NCBI RefSeq assembly: GCF_005886105.2
Contig: NZ_PNCO02000001.1
Location: forward strand, 865,001-929,000
Direction: 5' to 3'
From: Pseudoalteromonas galatheae
GTDB lineage: Bacteria > Pseudomonadota > Gammaproteobacteria > Enterobacterales > Alteromonadaceae
DNA: 64,000 nucleotides
The notes beneath the pieces are model-generated. The model did no database searches. It saw nothing but the letters and a program-made list of their open reading frames with translations, and was not told the origin of the DNA. The position numbers and the translations under genes were made by a program. Each line of letters begins with the position of its first letter. Position 1 is the first letter of the stretch. Below are positions 43,492 through 51,626 of the stretch, in pieces.

Positions 43492-44070
43492 ATGCATCGA
43501 CAAACCTTGATAGCTAAGGTGTTGGCGTGCCTGAGTGCCGGTCTGTCTGAGCTTGCTCAAGTTGATTTACTCAAAGCAAGCCAGCCACAACCGGATTTAA
43601 CAGAGCGTGCACAGCTTACCCTAATCCCAATCGCTGAGCGACAAGCCAGTGAACTGCAAACGAAAGGCGCCGACAAAGGCGTGACTTATGGGCCTGCGTA
43701 CAATAAAAACCTGAGTCCAAATGCACTCGACAGACGAGTGATGACGTTGCAGCTTGAACTGGCGCTTGAAGAGGCTGAACCCTCGGCGTTGATAGCGCGG
43801 TTGGATAACTTGGTCAGTGCCGCTGAGGCTTCGATTATAAAGGACGAAACGCCCGTCCCTTGGCAACACTTTATTTGCGAAAAAAGCAGTTTTAGTTATA
43901 GCAACCAAGTCAATTCAATGCTCGCTAAGGCAACGCTAACTTGGCAGTTTTACTACCAAGTTGAGTACCCTGAGGAGTCCGGTGTTGAGGTAACAGAAGT
44001 GTACCTTGGCCCGCATGGTGGCGAGCATCGCTTAATTTATAAAACTCCAGCAGAAGGACCGATAGCGTGA
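43492..44070 (+). CDS. tail completion/terminator candidate
   Basis: 192 aa; I do not recognise the family with certainty. It begins HRQTLIAKVLACLSAGLSEL, has a middle region DRRVMTLQLELALEEAEPSA and a C-terminal beta-rich part (YYQVEYPEESGVEVTEVYLG). Its place directly before gpV, with a 3-base overlap, corresponds to that of tail completion genes R/S in P2 or the terminator gene of Mu-like phages. A tail-terminator or spike-attachment role is therefore the best guess. Confidence 0.55.
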   Translation: MHRQTLIAKVLACLSAGLSELAQVDLLKASQPQPDLTERAQLTLIPIAERQASELQTKGADKGVTYGPAYNKNLSPNALDRRVMTLQLELALEEAEPSALIARLDNLVSAAEASIIKDETPVPWQHFICEKSSFSYSNQVNSMLAKATLTWQFYYQVEYPEESGVEVTEVYLGPHGGEHRLIYKTPAEGPIA

Positions 44071-44804
44071 TAGCCAATCAACATTTTTCAGACTTAGCCA
44101 TGTCCGACTTACAGCAGCGTCTTACTAAGCTAATTAGCCTAGGAACGGTGCATGAAGTGGACTACGAAACGGCGACCGTCAAGGTCAAAATGGGTGATTG
44201 GATCACGGCAAAGTTACCTTGGCTAACGGCGCAAGCTGCTCATGATATGACTTGGCAAGCACCTGAAGTTGGTGAGCAAGTGATGGTGTTATCTCCCTGT
44301 GGAGATACTTCCCAGGGAGTGGTACTTGGCAGCTTGTATTCCAACTCGCAACCACATCATCATCAAGATCATGTTCTTGGTGCTGGTGAGGCATATGAGC
44401 AGGTGTCAGACAGGGAAGGGGTGAGTCGCACTAAGTATAAGGATGGTGCGATGGTGGAATACGACCGAGAGCAACACATTTACCATTTGTATGTGCCTAA
44501 CACCAGTGGCAATGAGGTAGCGCAAATTAAAGTGCACTCGGCGCGCGATATCCACATTGAGTGTGGTAACGATGCCACTGTGATCGTTGGCAATGATGCT
44601 AACGTGCAAGTTGCAAACAATCTAACAGCGCAAATTGGTAATGATGCAGTGGTAAATGCTGATAACAATATCAGTGTGGCGGCAGCGAATGAGTTATCGC
44701 TTGAAGGGAGTAACATAACAATGAGCTCAACCTCAGGCAATATTGAAATTGCGGCCAGCGCGACGCTGAAATTAAACGGCGCAAACATCAGTGCACAGGA
44801 GTGA
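44067..44804 (+). CDS. baseplate spike protein gpV
   Basis: 245 aa; GTG at 44067 overlaps the previous stop (GTGA), with an internal ATG at 44100 as alternative. The N-terminal OB-fold (VHEVDYETATVKVKMGDWIT, then APEVGEQVMVLSPCGDTSQG-VVLGSLYS) is diagnostic of P2 gpV / Mu gp45. The C-terminal part is a beta-helical spike with IVGNDANVQVANNLTAQIGN-type repeats. It forms the central puncturing device below the tube, trimeric, capped by the PAAR protein that follows. P2 gpV is 211 aa; the spike here is somewhat longer. Confidence 0.93.
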   Translation: MIANQHFSDLAMSDLQQRLTKLISLGTVHEVDYETATVKVKMGDWITAKLPWLTAQAAHDMTWQAPEVGEQVMVLSPCGDTSQGVVLGSLYSNSQPHHHQDHVLGAGEAYEQVSDREGVSRTKYKDGAMVEYDREQHIYHLYVPNTSGNEVAQIKVHSARDIHIECGNDATVIVGNDANVQVANNLTAQIGNDAVVNADNNISVAAANELSLEGSNITMSSTSGNIEIAASATLKLNGANISAQE

Positions 44805-44810
44805 TTGGGT

Positions 44811-45113
44811 ATGCCAGTGATAGCAGTGGATGGCGATATGACAAATGTTCACGCGCAATTTGTACCAGGGACGGCTAGTGCCACACAGTCGAGTTTTACC
44901 GTCGCAGGTAAGCCGGTACTTAGGGTTGGAGATCCCATCAGTGACCATGTATTTTCACCCGATCCAAAAGTAAAACACGTTGGCGTCACGATAGCTGCTG
45001 GTGCTGGTAGCTTCACCATTGCAGGGAAAGCGGTCGCGAGGATCAGTGATGCAGCCAGTTGTGGTGGCAAGCTTGCAGTTGCGGGCGTCGCGTCATTTAG
45101 TGTAGGAGGGTAA
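44811..45113 (+). CDS. PAAR-domain spike-tip protein
   Basis: 100 aa from the ATG at 44811. Gly-rich repeats typical of PAAR: MPVIAVDGDMTNVHAQFVPG, VAGKPVLRVGDPISDHVFSP and TIAGKAVARISDAASCGGKL. It forms a small conical cap that sharpens the gpV trimer and is held by a metal ion. No toxin domain is attached, so it acts as a plain tip. P2 itself has no separate PAAR gene; this arrangement occurs in other contractile systems. Confidence 0.88.
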   Translation: MPVIAVDGDMTNVHAQFVPGTASATQSSFTVAGKPVLRVGDPISDHVFSPDPKVKHVGVTIAAGAGSFTIAGKAVARISDAASCGGKLAVAGVASFSVGG

Positions 45114-45119
45114 CTCAGC

Positions 45120-45455
45120 ATGATAGGAATGAATGCCAAAACGGGCAAGCCGCTAGGTGGTGTTGAGCATCTAAAACAGAGTATTCGCGATATTGTGACC
45201 ACACCACTTGGGAGTCGAGTGATGCGGCGCGATTATGGCTGCGGCTTATATGAGCTTGTAGATAGGCCTTTTTCTCACTCTTTGGTAGGGGATATCACTA
45301 TGACCATCGCCAATGCACTTGAGAAGTGGGAGCCACGTTTTCAACTTGATGGTGTTGCAGTACACCCAGCAGGAGAGGGCAAGTTGTCTATCGAAATAAA
45401 AGGATTGTATTTAATCAACGGGGAGCCTGTCACCATCGAGGGTATCCAAATCTAA
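45120..45455 (+). CDS. baseplate wedge protein gpW (gp25-like lysozyme family)
   Basis: 111 aa, close to P2 gpW (115). GPW/gp25 family: HLKQSIRDIVTTPLGSRVMR followed by RDYGCGLYELVDRP and a late LSIEIKGLYLINGEPVTIEG. It joins the sheath to the baseplate wedge and nucleates sheath assembly. It is separated from the sheath gene by 135 bases containing an intrinsic terminator. Confidence 0.94.
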   Translation: MIGMNAKTGKPLGGVEHLKQSIRDIVTTPLGSRVMRRDYGCGLYELVDRPFSHSLVGDITMTIANALEKWEPRFQLDGVAVHPAGEGKLSIEIKGLYLINGEPVTIEGIQI

Positions 45456-45469
45456 GTCACTTTTTATTC

Positions 45470-45492
45470 ACCTTATCCGTTAGGTATAAGGT
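45470..45492. promoter_or_regulatory. inverted repeat before the sheath gene
   Basis: ACCTTAT-N9-ATAAGGT. With the terminator downstream it forms the only long gap in the structural operon, so it may be an operator of an internal promoter. Confidence 0.35.
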
Positions 45493-45523
45493 CAACAAAC
45501 TCTAATTTATATGAAGTTATTAG

Positions 45524-45555
45524 GGCCATACAAGGCAGCTTGTATGGCCTTTTTT
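45524..45555 (+). terminator. terminator/attenuator between gpW and sheath genes
   Basis: GGCCATACAAG-GCAG-CTTGTATGGCC, an 11-bp perfect stem followed by TTTTTT. A strong intrinsic terminator within the structural operon. Confidence 0.88.
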
Positions 45556-45590
45556 ATTCTCTAACTGACATGTCTTTAAAGGAGATAACT

Positions 45591-46754
45591 ATGTCAAAAT
45601 TTCTACACGGTGTAGAAGTCATTGAGGCGCAATCCGGCACGCGTCCAATCAAAACAGTAAAAAGCTCAGTAATTGGTGTGATTGGTACTGCACCTAGTGC
45701 AGATCCAGAAAAGTTTCCACTTAACACACCTGTATTGGTTGCTGGTAAACGTGCTGAAGCTGCACCGTTGGGTACAGAAGGAACACTGCCTGCGGCAATG
45801 GACGGTATTTTTGACCAAGCTGGTGCGGTAGTCGTTGTGGTTCGTGTCGATGGTGATGATGAAGCGGCAATCATGTCAAACATGGTTGGCGGTGTGGCAG
45901 CAGACGGTTCTTATGAAGGTGTACAAGCTTTCCTTGGTGCTGAGTCTGTACTTGGCGTAACACCACGTATTCTTGTGGCGCCAGGTTATGCGCATCAACG
46001 CCCTGAAGGTAATCGTAACCCAGTTATCACAGAACTTGTGAACGTGGCTGAGCGTCTTCGTGCGGTGATCATTGCAGATGGTCCAAATACAAACGATGAG
46101 GATGCAAAAACATATCGTGCTGACTTTGGTTCGCGCCGTGTGTTCGTTGTTGACCCTCATGTCAAAGTATTCCGCGATGGTAAAGCAGAAGTTGAACCTG
46201 CAAGTGCACGTGTTGCGGGCATGATTGCTAAGTCGGACAACGACCGAGGCTTTTGGTGGAGCCCAAGTAATACCAATATGAACGGTATTGTGGCAACTGC
46301 ACGTCCAATCGACTTCCAGCTGGGCGATGCCAACGCGCGTGCGAATATGCTGAACGAAAAAGAAGTGTCGACCATCATTCGTCAAAACGGCTTTAAGTTG
46401 TGGGGTAACCGTACTTGTTCTGACGACCCTAAATGGGCATTCCTGTCAGTGGTACGTACCGCAGATATGATCAATGACTCACTACTGCGTGCGCACATGT
46501 GGGCGGTTGACCGCAATATCACCAAAACTTACATCGAAGATGTTACGCAAAGTGTTCAGTCATACCTAGATAGCTTAAAAGCACAAGGTGCAATTCTTGG
46601 CGGTCAAATTTGGGCTGATGAAGAGTTAAACACACCGGCCAATATTCAAGCGGGTAAAGTGTATTTTAGCTTTGACTTCACGCCGCCAACACCGGCTGAG
46701 CACATCACCTTCAAGAGTATTCTAACTAACAACTACCTAGAGGAAATCGTATAA
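45591..46754 (+). CDS. contractile tail sheath protein (P2 FI-like)
   Basis: 387 aa from the ATG at 45591 (AAAGGAGATAACT); P2 FI is 396 aa. It has the sheath N-terminus HGVEVIEAQSGTRPIKTVKS-SVIGVIGTAP, a middle VNVAERLRAVIIADGPNTND and the C-terminal core-domain motif FKLWGNRTCSDDPKWAFLSV...RTADMI. It polymerises around the tube and contracts to drive it through the target envelope. The preceding terminator and strong ribosome-binding site suggest separate, high expression. Overlaps the tube start by one base. Confidence 0.96.
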   Translation: MSKFLHGVEVIEAQSGTRPIKTVKSSVIGVIGTAPSADPEKFPLNTPVLVAGKRAEAAPLGTEGTLPAAMDGIFDQAGAVVVVVRVDGDDEAAIMSNMVGGVAADGSYEGVQAFLGAESVLGVTPRILVAPGYAHQRPEGNRNPVITELVNVAERLRAVIIADGPNTNDEDAKTYRADFGSRRVFVVDPHVKVFRDGKAEVEPASARVAGMIAKSDNDRGFWWSPSNTNMNGIVATARPIDFQLGDANARANMLNEKEVSTIIRQNGFKLWGNRTCSDDPKWAFLSVVRTADMINDSLLRAHMWAVDRNITKTYIEDVTQSVQSYLDSLKAQGAILGGQIWADEELNTPANIQAGKVYFSFDFTPPTPAEHITFKSILTNNYLEEIV

Positions 46755-47263
46755 TGGCAATCTCTCCAAAAATTCTTAAAAAATTCAAGCTGTTTGTAGA
46801 CGGTAAAGGCTATCTAGGTATCGCTGATGAAATCCAGCTACCAAAAGTAACCGTAAAAACTCGCGAAGTTACGTCGGGTTTCCAGGCGCCAGTTGAGCTT
46901 GATGTTGGCCAACTTGAAAAGCTAGAAGGCACAATCACGTTACTTGAATACAACGCTGACATGATGAAGCTACTTGGCGATTGGAGCGGTGCAACAACGC
47001 CATTAACGGCTCGTGGTGCTATCCAAGCGCAAGGCGAAGCGCCAGTGCCCGTAGTGGTAACGCTTGAAGGCTTCTTCAAAGAAGTGGATATGGGCAGCTG
47101 GAAAGATGGCGAGGAAGCTAAGCTAACGCTGCAATATGCAATTCAGAAGTACAAGCTACAGATCGGTCAAGATGTGATTTACGAAATTGACCTATACAAC
47201 GACGTTCGTACCGTTAATGGTAAGGACCAAATGGCAGCACTTCGCGCAGCAATCGGAGCTTAA
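46754..47263 (+). CDS. tail tube protein (P2 FII-like)
   Basis: 169 aa (P2 FII: 172). Family features: PKILKKFKLFVDGKGYLGIA at the N-terminus, then KTREVTSGFQAPVELDVGQL and a C-terminal IQKYKLQIGQDVIYEIDLYN-DVR. It forms the rigid inner tube of stacked hexamers. Start overlaps the sheath stop (TAATG), so the two are translationally coupled. Confidence 0.96.
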   Translation: MAISPKILKKFKLFVDGKGYLGIADEIQLPKVTVKTREVTSGFQAPVELDVGQLEKLEGTITLLEYNADMMKLLGDWSGATTPLTARGAIQAQGEAPVPVVVTLEGFFKEVDMGSWKDGEEAKLTLQYAIQKYKLQIGQDVIYEIDLYNDVRTVNGKDQMAALRAAIGA

Positions 47264-47266
47264 TCC

Positions 47267-47524
47267 ATGAAAGAAATCATTACCTTAGCATTCCCAATTA
47301 CGGTCGATGGGCATGAGTATGCAGAACTGACAATGAGACGACCAAAAGTACGCGATCGGTTAATGGTGGATAGAGCGGATATCAGCGAGTCAGAAAGCGA
47401 AATTCGTTATTTCTCGCACTTATGCGAAGTTTCTCCAGATATCATCGAAGAGCTTGATTGGAGTGATTTTGTGAAGCTGCGAGAAACGCTACAAGCTTTT
47501 CTCGTGTCCCGCCAAAGCGCTTAA
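47267..47524 (+). CDS. tail assembly chaperone gpE-like
   Basis: 85 aa (P2 gpE: 91). FPITVDGHEYAELTMRRPKV is the usual start of gpE family proteins, followed by DVSP-like DISESESEIRYFSHLCEVSP. It lies between tube and tape measure, the universal place of the frameshifted tail chaperone pair. It should coat the tape measure during tube assembly. The downstream partner frame at 47530 is in the -1 frame. Confidence 0.88.
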   Translation: MKEIITLAFPITVDGHEYAELTMRRPKVRDRLMVDRADISESESEIRYFSHLCEVSPDIIEELDWSDFVKLRETLQAFLVSRQSA

Positions 47525-47529
47525 AAGCC

Positions 47530-47655
47530 ATGGTTATCGCTCTGGCCAAATATACTGGCTGGGGCTTGGCCGAACTCAACGCGCTGACCGAAGACGAACT
47601 CATCGAGTGGTTTGAAGCAGCGCTTGATTACAAACAAGCGACAGAAGCGGGCTAA
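47530..47655 (+). CDS. gpE' (GpE-type) partner reading frame
   Basis: 41 codons from an ATG at 47530, too short for most gene finders: ALAKYTGWGLAELNALTEDE-LIEWFEAAL. It has the GW...DL..LTEDEL.eW motif of GpE-type small tail proteins. It lies in the -1 frame relative to gpE, and that frame is open back through the gpE end, so a -1 frameshift near the T run at 47497-47500 (GCTTTTC) could yield gpE+E' as in P2. The slippery site is not a perfect heptamer, and separate initiation is also possible. Confidence 0.72.
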   Translation: MVIALAKYTGWGLAELNALTEDELIEWFEAALDYKQATEAG

Positions 47656-47711
47656 ACCGATGACCGCAACCGCCCCTTAATCCTTTAGGGGGCGCATTTC
47701 CATACTTTTAG

Positions 47712-47747
47712 ACGCTTTAGCTTAGGCCTCAGCTTAAGCTAAAGCGT
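47712..47747 (+). other. 13-bp perfect hairpin before the tape-measure gene
   Basis: ACGCTTTAGCTTA, ten-base loop, TAAGCTAAAGCGT. It is followed by TTTCACTTTTCTC, an imperfect U tract. A smaller GCCCC/GGGGC hairpin lies just upstream (47675-47696). Either an attenuator that reduces tape-measure mRNA or a processing site. Confidence 0.65.
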
Positions 47748-47779
47748 TTCACTTTTCTCTATTTTCCTCAGGTAACGCC

Positions 47780-50700
47780 ATGACAAAACAAGGTAAACAG
47801 GTTCGTTCACGAGAGGCGAACAAAGTCAAAAATAAGTTGCCACAGGTAACTTCGCTTGCTAACCAAGTTGCACATTTAGGTAGTCTAGTTGCAAAGCTCA
47901 ATGCCAATTCAGCGACTAGTGCGCAGATCCAGCAATTAATCTCCATCATGACTCAACTTAATGCCAGCGCGGTGTTAAGTCCGGAGGCTTCGTTCTCAGT
48001 ACCTGAGTTTCAGGCACCTGCCACTGGTGAAAATGCTGTGCCTAGTAGCCAGCTGTTTCAGCAGGCTGAGCAGGTCATGTTGGCGTTGCCCGATTCTTTA
48101 CAGCATGCGATAAGCGGCTTGTCTGAACGGGTTGCAGAACTGGATTTCAGCGCCGCAAGCCAAACCGTACAAGTTGAGTTGGCGGCATTAGCCGAACACG
48201 TTCCTTCACTTTTTAACGCAATTTCCGTTGCACCAGCCGTGACTGCCGCGACAAATGCATCCAAACAAAGCCAATCTGTAATCGATGCTCAGCAGCAATT
48301 TTGCCTAGATGCAGCGTCATTGGGTCAAGCTTTGCCGGACTTTGCATCGAGTTTAGATTTGGCTGCTTTGCCAAAGCAACTGCTCGAAACAGGCAATTTG
48401 TTGAGCAATATTGAGTTTGCAGAGGTACTCAAAGGAGAGCTTGGTTCGTTAACAGAAGCAGCTCCTGCGTTATTGACTCAATTTGGCTTTGACGATGCGG
48501 CAAACGTGGTAACGCAGTTTGCGCCAGCTGTGAACCAATTGGATATTCCAGGACTTTTTCAAGGCGATTTACAAAGTTTGCAGCAGGCTTTGCCAAGCTT
48601 GCTAGAAGCCGTTGATCTTAAGGCATTGAACCAAACTCTCGCACAAGAAATTCCGGCGCTTGCACAACTTGATTTAGCCGGGCTTGCTAATGGTGAGCTG
48701 GGGTCGTTGGCCGCAACATTACCAAACTTACTTGAGGCGGCTGGACTTGATGGTGCTGCAAACTCAGTATCTGCGGCTTTGCCAGCACTACAACAATTGG
48801 ACTTAGGAGCAATTGCGGATGGTGATATCCAGTCGTTGCTACAAAGTGCTCCGGCATTATTAGATGCATTGGATATGCAAGGTGCGTCACAGGCTTTTGG
48901 TTCAGTTCTTCCTATCGCTGAAAAACTCGATTTTAAGGGCTTAATGGATGGTGAGCTAAGCAGCTTAGTGGATGCCGCACCTGAAGTGCTTAGAGCATTT
49001 GAACTTGGCGATGCAGCGGATAAGCTACAAGCTGCGATTCCTGGCTTAAAACAACTGAATCTCAAGCAAATTGCCAGCGGTGACGTATCGAGCCTTATGG
49101 CGGCAGGTCCTTCATTACTAAAGGCATTTGAATTAGACGGTGCAGCTGGCGTACTCGAAGGCGCATTACCGGCATTAGAAAAACTGGATGTCGACGCGAT
49201 TTTGGGGGGCGACATCAAGTCCCTTGTAAGTGCAGGGCCTGAACTGTTAAGTGCATTTGGGCTAAACGATGCGGCAAGTGTACTAGAGCAACACGCTGAT
49301 CTACTCTCCAATATTGATTTAAAAGGCGTTCTCAAGGGAGATCTATCTTCTCTTACCAACAGCTTACCAGATTTATTTGGTGAGTTTGGATTAGACGGTA
49401 TTAGCGATGATTTATCCGAGTCGTTTGCTGAGTTAGAAGGTGATGTTGAAGAGAAGAAATCTACGCGTAAAAAAGGACGCAAGAAGCGAGGCAGAAAGCG
49501 TAACAAGCGAGCTAAGTCTTCTAATCTAGCGGATAAACAAGAAACGTCGGCGGATCGCGAGCACAAGCCGCGCAAAGTCAACAAACGAAGCGCCAATAAA
49601 CCCGCTTTGAAACTGTTAGACGGCGGGAAAGCCCCTAGCGTAAAAACACAGTTAGATAATCAAGCATCGCAACCAAAGTCCAAAGCAAAAGCCAAAAAAG
49701 TCAAAATGATGGCTGCCGCAAATGATGCTAGTTATCAAAAGCTTGGTAGTTTCTCTCCAGCTAAAGGTGGCAAACTTGGTCAGTTATTCAAGGGGTCTAA
49801 AAAGTTACTTGGGCGTGCGGCTGCACCGCTTAGCGTGGCGTTAGGTGCATTCGATGCATTCACGGCATTAACTGATGACACGTTAACGACGAAAGAAAAA
49901 ACCACTCAGGTTGGAGCGGCTGCGGGTGGCGCTGGCGGCGCACTCGCGGGCGCCGCAGCAGGCGCGGCAATTGGCTCGGTTGTTCCTGTGGTTGGCACTG
50001 CAATTGGCGGCTTAGTCGGTGGTGCACTCGGCGCGATGGGCGGTGAGTCAATTGGTGGTTGGTTTGGTGACAAACTTGGTGGTTGGTTCTCTGACGATGC
50101 TCAGGACTCAGCTTCAGGTACCTCGAGCCCTTCGGTGACAGAGCGCTTGCTCGATAGCGCAACGAGTTTTGCCACCATGGGACCACTGGGCTTAATTAGT
50201 GACACCCTCGGCGGTTGGTTATCAAAAGGCGATGAAAACGTTGCGCAAACGGACAACAAAACGGCTGCGATTAGTACGCCTCAAAGTGGTGAAGCAACTA
50301 AAAACAATGCGCTCGACTTTGTTAAAAATAATGTCATTAATGAGCTGAATTTGGCCACCGGCACGGCTGCTGCGTTTGCTGCTAATCAAGGGATGACAAC
50401 CGGCAAAATACACGGCGTCAGCAAGGCGGGTGATTTGGCTGGTAGAGCGCTAAACGCACACACAGTATGGGAAACGCTCAATAATGATGGGCTTTCTGTT
50501 AAAGAAAAAGCGGCTGGCATTGGTAGCACGCTGGGCGGTATGTTTTCTGCTGATGCGGTATCAGGTGCACTTTCAAAAAGCAAAAATCCCTATGTGAGAA
50601 TGGCGGCCCCTATGGCGGGTTACCTTACCAACAACATGGTTGGTGATGCCATTAAAAGCTGGTTTAGCGAGGACAAAACATCAGCTACCAATGAGTCTAA

Positions 50701-50938
50701 AGCACCGGATCTAAATAGTTTAAATCAACTGAATGTGAGTGCGAATAAAGCATCTGAATATTCATCGGCGTCGCAGCCGAGCGCAGCATCGGTAACGGTA
50801 AACGCCAATATTACTGTCAATGCAAAAGATGGCCAACAGGCTTATGAGGTTGCGCAGCAAGTGAAGCAAATGTTGGATCAGCAGCAACAACAAGCAGAGC
50901 AAGAGCTTAGTGCTAGATATTACAATCAAGTGGCATAA
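47780..50938 (+). CDS. tape measure protein (P2 gpT-like) with 43-residue repeats
   Basis: 1052 aa (P2 gpT: 815), by position and size the tape measure. Residues ~219-520 consist of seven consecutive units of exactly 43 residues and a truncated eighth; each reads roughly GDLxSLxxxxPxLLxAFxLD then AAxxLxxxLPxLxxLDLxxI. A very basic stretch follows (about 559-580, KKGRKKRGRKRNKRAK). Residues ~710-770 form a glycine-zipper hydrophobic region (AGGALAGAAAGAAIGSVVPV) that could enter the target membrane. The C-terminal end is a Gln-rich coiled coil. It sets tail length and may open a channel. The ribosome-binding site is weak. Confidence 0.9.
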   Translation: MTKQGKQVRSREANKVKNKLPQVTSLANQVAHLGSLVAKLNANSATSAQIQQLISIMTQLNASAVLSPEASFSVPEFQAPATGENAVPSSQLFQQAEQVMLALPDSLQHAISGLSERVAELDFSAASQTVQVELAALAEHVPSLFNAISVAPAVTAATNASKQSQSVIDAQQQFCLDAASLGQALPDFASSLDLAALPKQLLETGNLLSNIEFAEVLKGELGSLTEAAPALLTQFGFDDAANVVTQFAPAVNQLDIPGLFQGDLQSLQQALPSLLEAVDLKALNQTLAQEIPALAQLDLAGLANGELGSLAATLPNLLEAAGLDGAANSVSAALPALQQLDLGAIADGDIQSLLQSAPALLDALDMQGASQAFGSVLPIAEKLDFKGLMDGELSSLVDAAPEVLRAFELGDAADKLQAAIPGLKQLNLKQIASGDVSSLMAAGPSLLKAFELDGAAGVLEGALPALEKLDVDAILGGDIKSLVSAGPELLSAFGLNDAASVLEQHADLLSNIDLKGVLKGDLSSLTNSLPDLFGEFGLDGISDDLSESFAELEGDVEEKKSTRKKGRKKRGRKRNKRAKSSNLADKQETSADREHKPRKVNKRSANKPALKLLDGGKAPSVKTQLDNQASQPKSKAKAKKVKMMAAANDASYQKLGSFSPAKGGKLGQLFKGSKKLLGRAAAPLSVALGAFDAFTALTDDTLTTKEKTTQVGAAAGGAGGALAGAAAGAAIGSVVPVVGTAIGGLVGGALGAMGGESIGGWFGDKLGGWFSDDAQDSASGTSSPSVTERLLDSATSFATMGPLGLISDTLGGWLSKGDENVAQTDNKTAAISTPQSGEATKNNALDFVKNNVINELNLATGTAAAFAANQGMTTGKIHGVSKAGDLAGRALNAHTVWETLNNDGLSVKEKAAGIGSTLGGMFSADAVSGALSKSKNPYVRMAAPMAGYLTNNMVGDAIKSWFSEDKTSATNESKAPDLNSLNQLNVSANKASEYSSASQPSAASVTVNANITVNAKDGQQAYEVAQQVKQMLDQQQQQAEQELSARYYNQVA

Positions 50939-50952
50939 CGATAGAGGACTAA

Positions 50953-51384
50953 ATGAGCAAAGTTAATCATGCTAAACATATGATGCAACTGGGAGACTAC
51001 AAGTTCTCAGTAAGCACCGCAGCGTTTAATAAGCTCCAGTACGATTCTCAATATCGCTGGGAAGCCCACAAATCTCAGACTGATAAGGATTCTCCGCCGA
51101 TGCAATTTATTGGCGTAGGAGAGCAAACCTTAAACATTGAAGGGGTGATCTTCCCGCAAATTGTGGATAACGGCTTGAAGCAGTTAGACATGATGAGAGA
51201 TGAAGCCGCCAAAGGGGAGCCGATGACGCTGGGCTATGTTGAAGAAAGTGGGAAATCTAGTCCAAGCGTAGGGCGCGTGATGGGTAAGTGGGTCATCAAA
51301 CGGATAAGTGAAACGCGGACCTTATTTTTTAATGATGGGATCCCACGAGAAATCCAATTTTCAATGGAGCTCAGCCGCTATTAA
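50953..51384 (+). CDS. tail protein gpU
   Basis: 143 aa (P2 gpU: 159). Family features: MMQLGDYKFSVSTAAFNKLQ, then QYRWEAHKSQ...PPMQFIGVGEQTLNIEGVIF-P and the C-terminal RTLFFNDGIPREIQFSMELS-RY. It is thought to act at the distal tail/baseplate hub with gpX and gpD. Standard position between tape measure and gpX. Starts after TAGAGGAC. Confidence 0.93.
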   Translation: MSKVNHAKHMMQLGDYKFSVSTAAFNKLQYDSQYRWEAHKSQTDKDSPPMQFIGVGEQTLNIEGVIFPQIVDNGLKQLDMMRDEAAKGEPMTLGYVEESGKSSPSVGRVMGKWVIKRISETRTLFFNDGIPREIQFSMELSRY

Positions 51385-51409
51385 GCGCGCTGGGTGCTAA
51401 GGAGTCGTT

Positions 51410-51625
51410 ATGAGCAAAGGGGTAACTTATATTACGCGAGATGGCGATTGTCTCGATCTCATCTGTTTTAAGCACTATGGCCGCAGTAGTGGCATGGTAG
51501 AAAAGGTGCTAGAAGCCAATCATGGCTTGGCAGAGCTTGGGCCAATTTATTCGGAGCAGATCAGTATTTTTCTTCCCGAAATCGCAAAACCTACTGCGTC
51601 TAAAGTGATCAATATTTGGGATTAA
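51410..51625 (+). CDS. tail protein gpX (LysM-like)
   Basis: 71 aa (P2 gpX: 67). ITRDGDCLDLICFKHYGRSS followed by VLEANHGLAELGPIYSEQIS-IFLPE is the classic tail X / LysM-like pattern. It connects the hub to the tube or tape measure. In P2 gpX is encoded upstream of the lysis genes; here it is between U and D, as in many other P2-like and Mu-like tails. Confidence 0.93.
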   Translation: MSKGVTYITRDGDCLDLICFKHYGRSSGMVEKVLEANHGLAELGPIYSEQISIFLPEIAKPTASKVINIWD

Positions 51626-51626
51626 T

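Noticed and set aside
44811..45113. PAAR protein as toxin carrier
   Set aside because: It is only 100 residues long, fully occupied by the PAAR repeats, with no C-terminal extension.
48559..49596. Long open frame of 345 codons on the minus strand inside the tape-measure gene
   Set aside because: It mirrors the 43-residue repeats on the other strand, is very Ser/Ala-rich and has no ribosome-binding site or known motif; an artefact of repeat codon usage.
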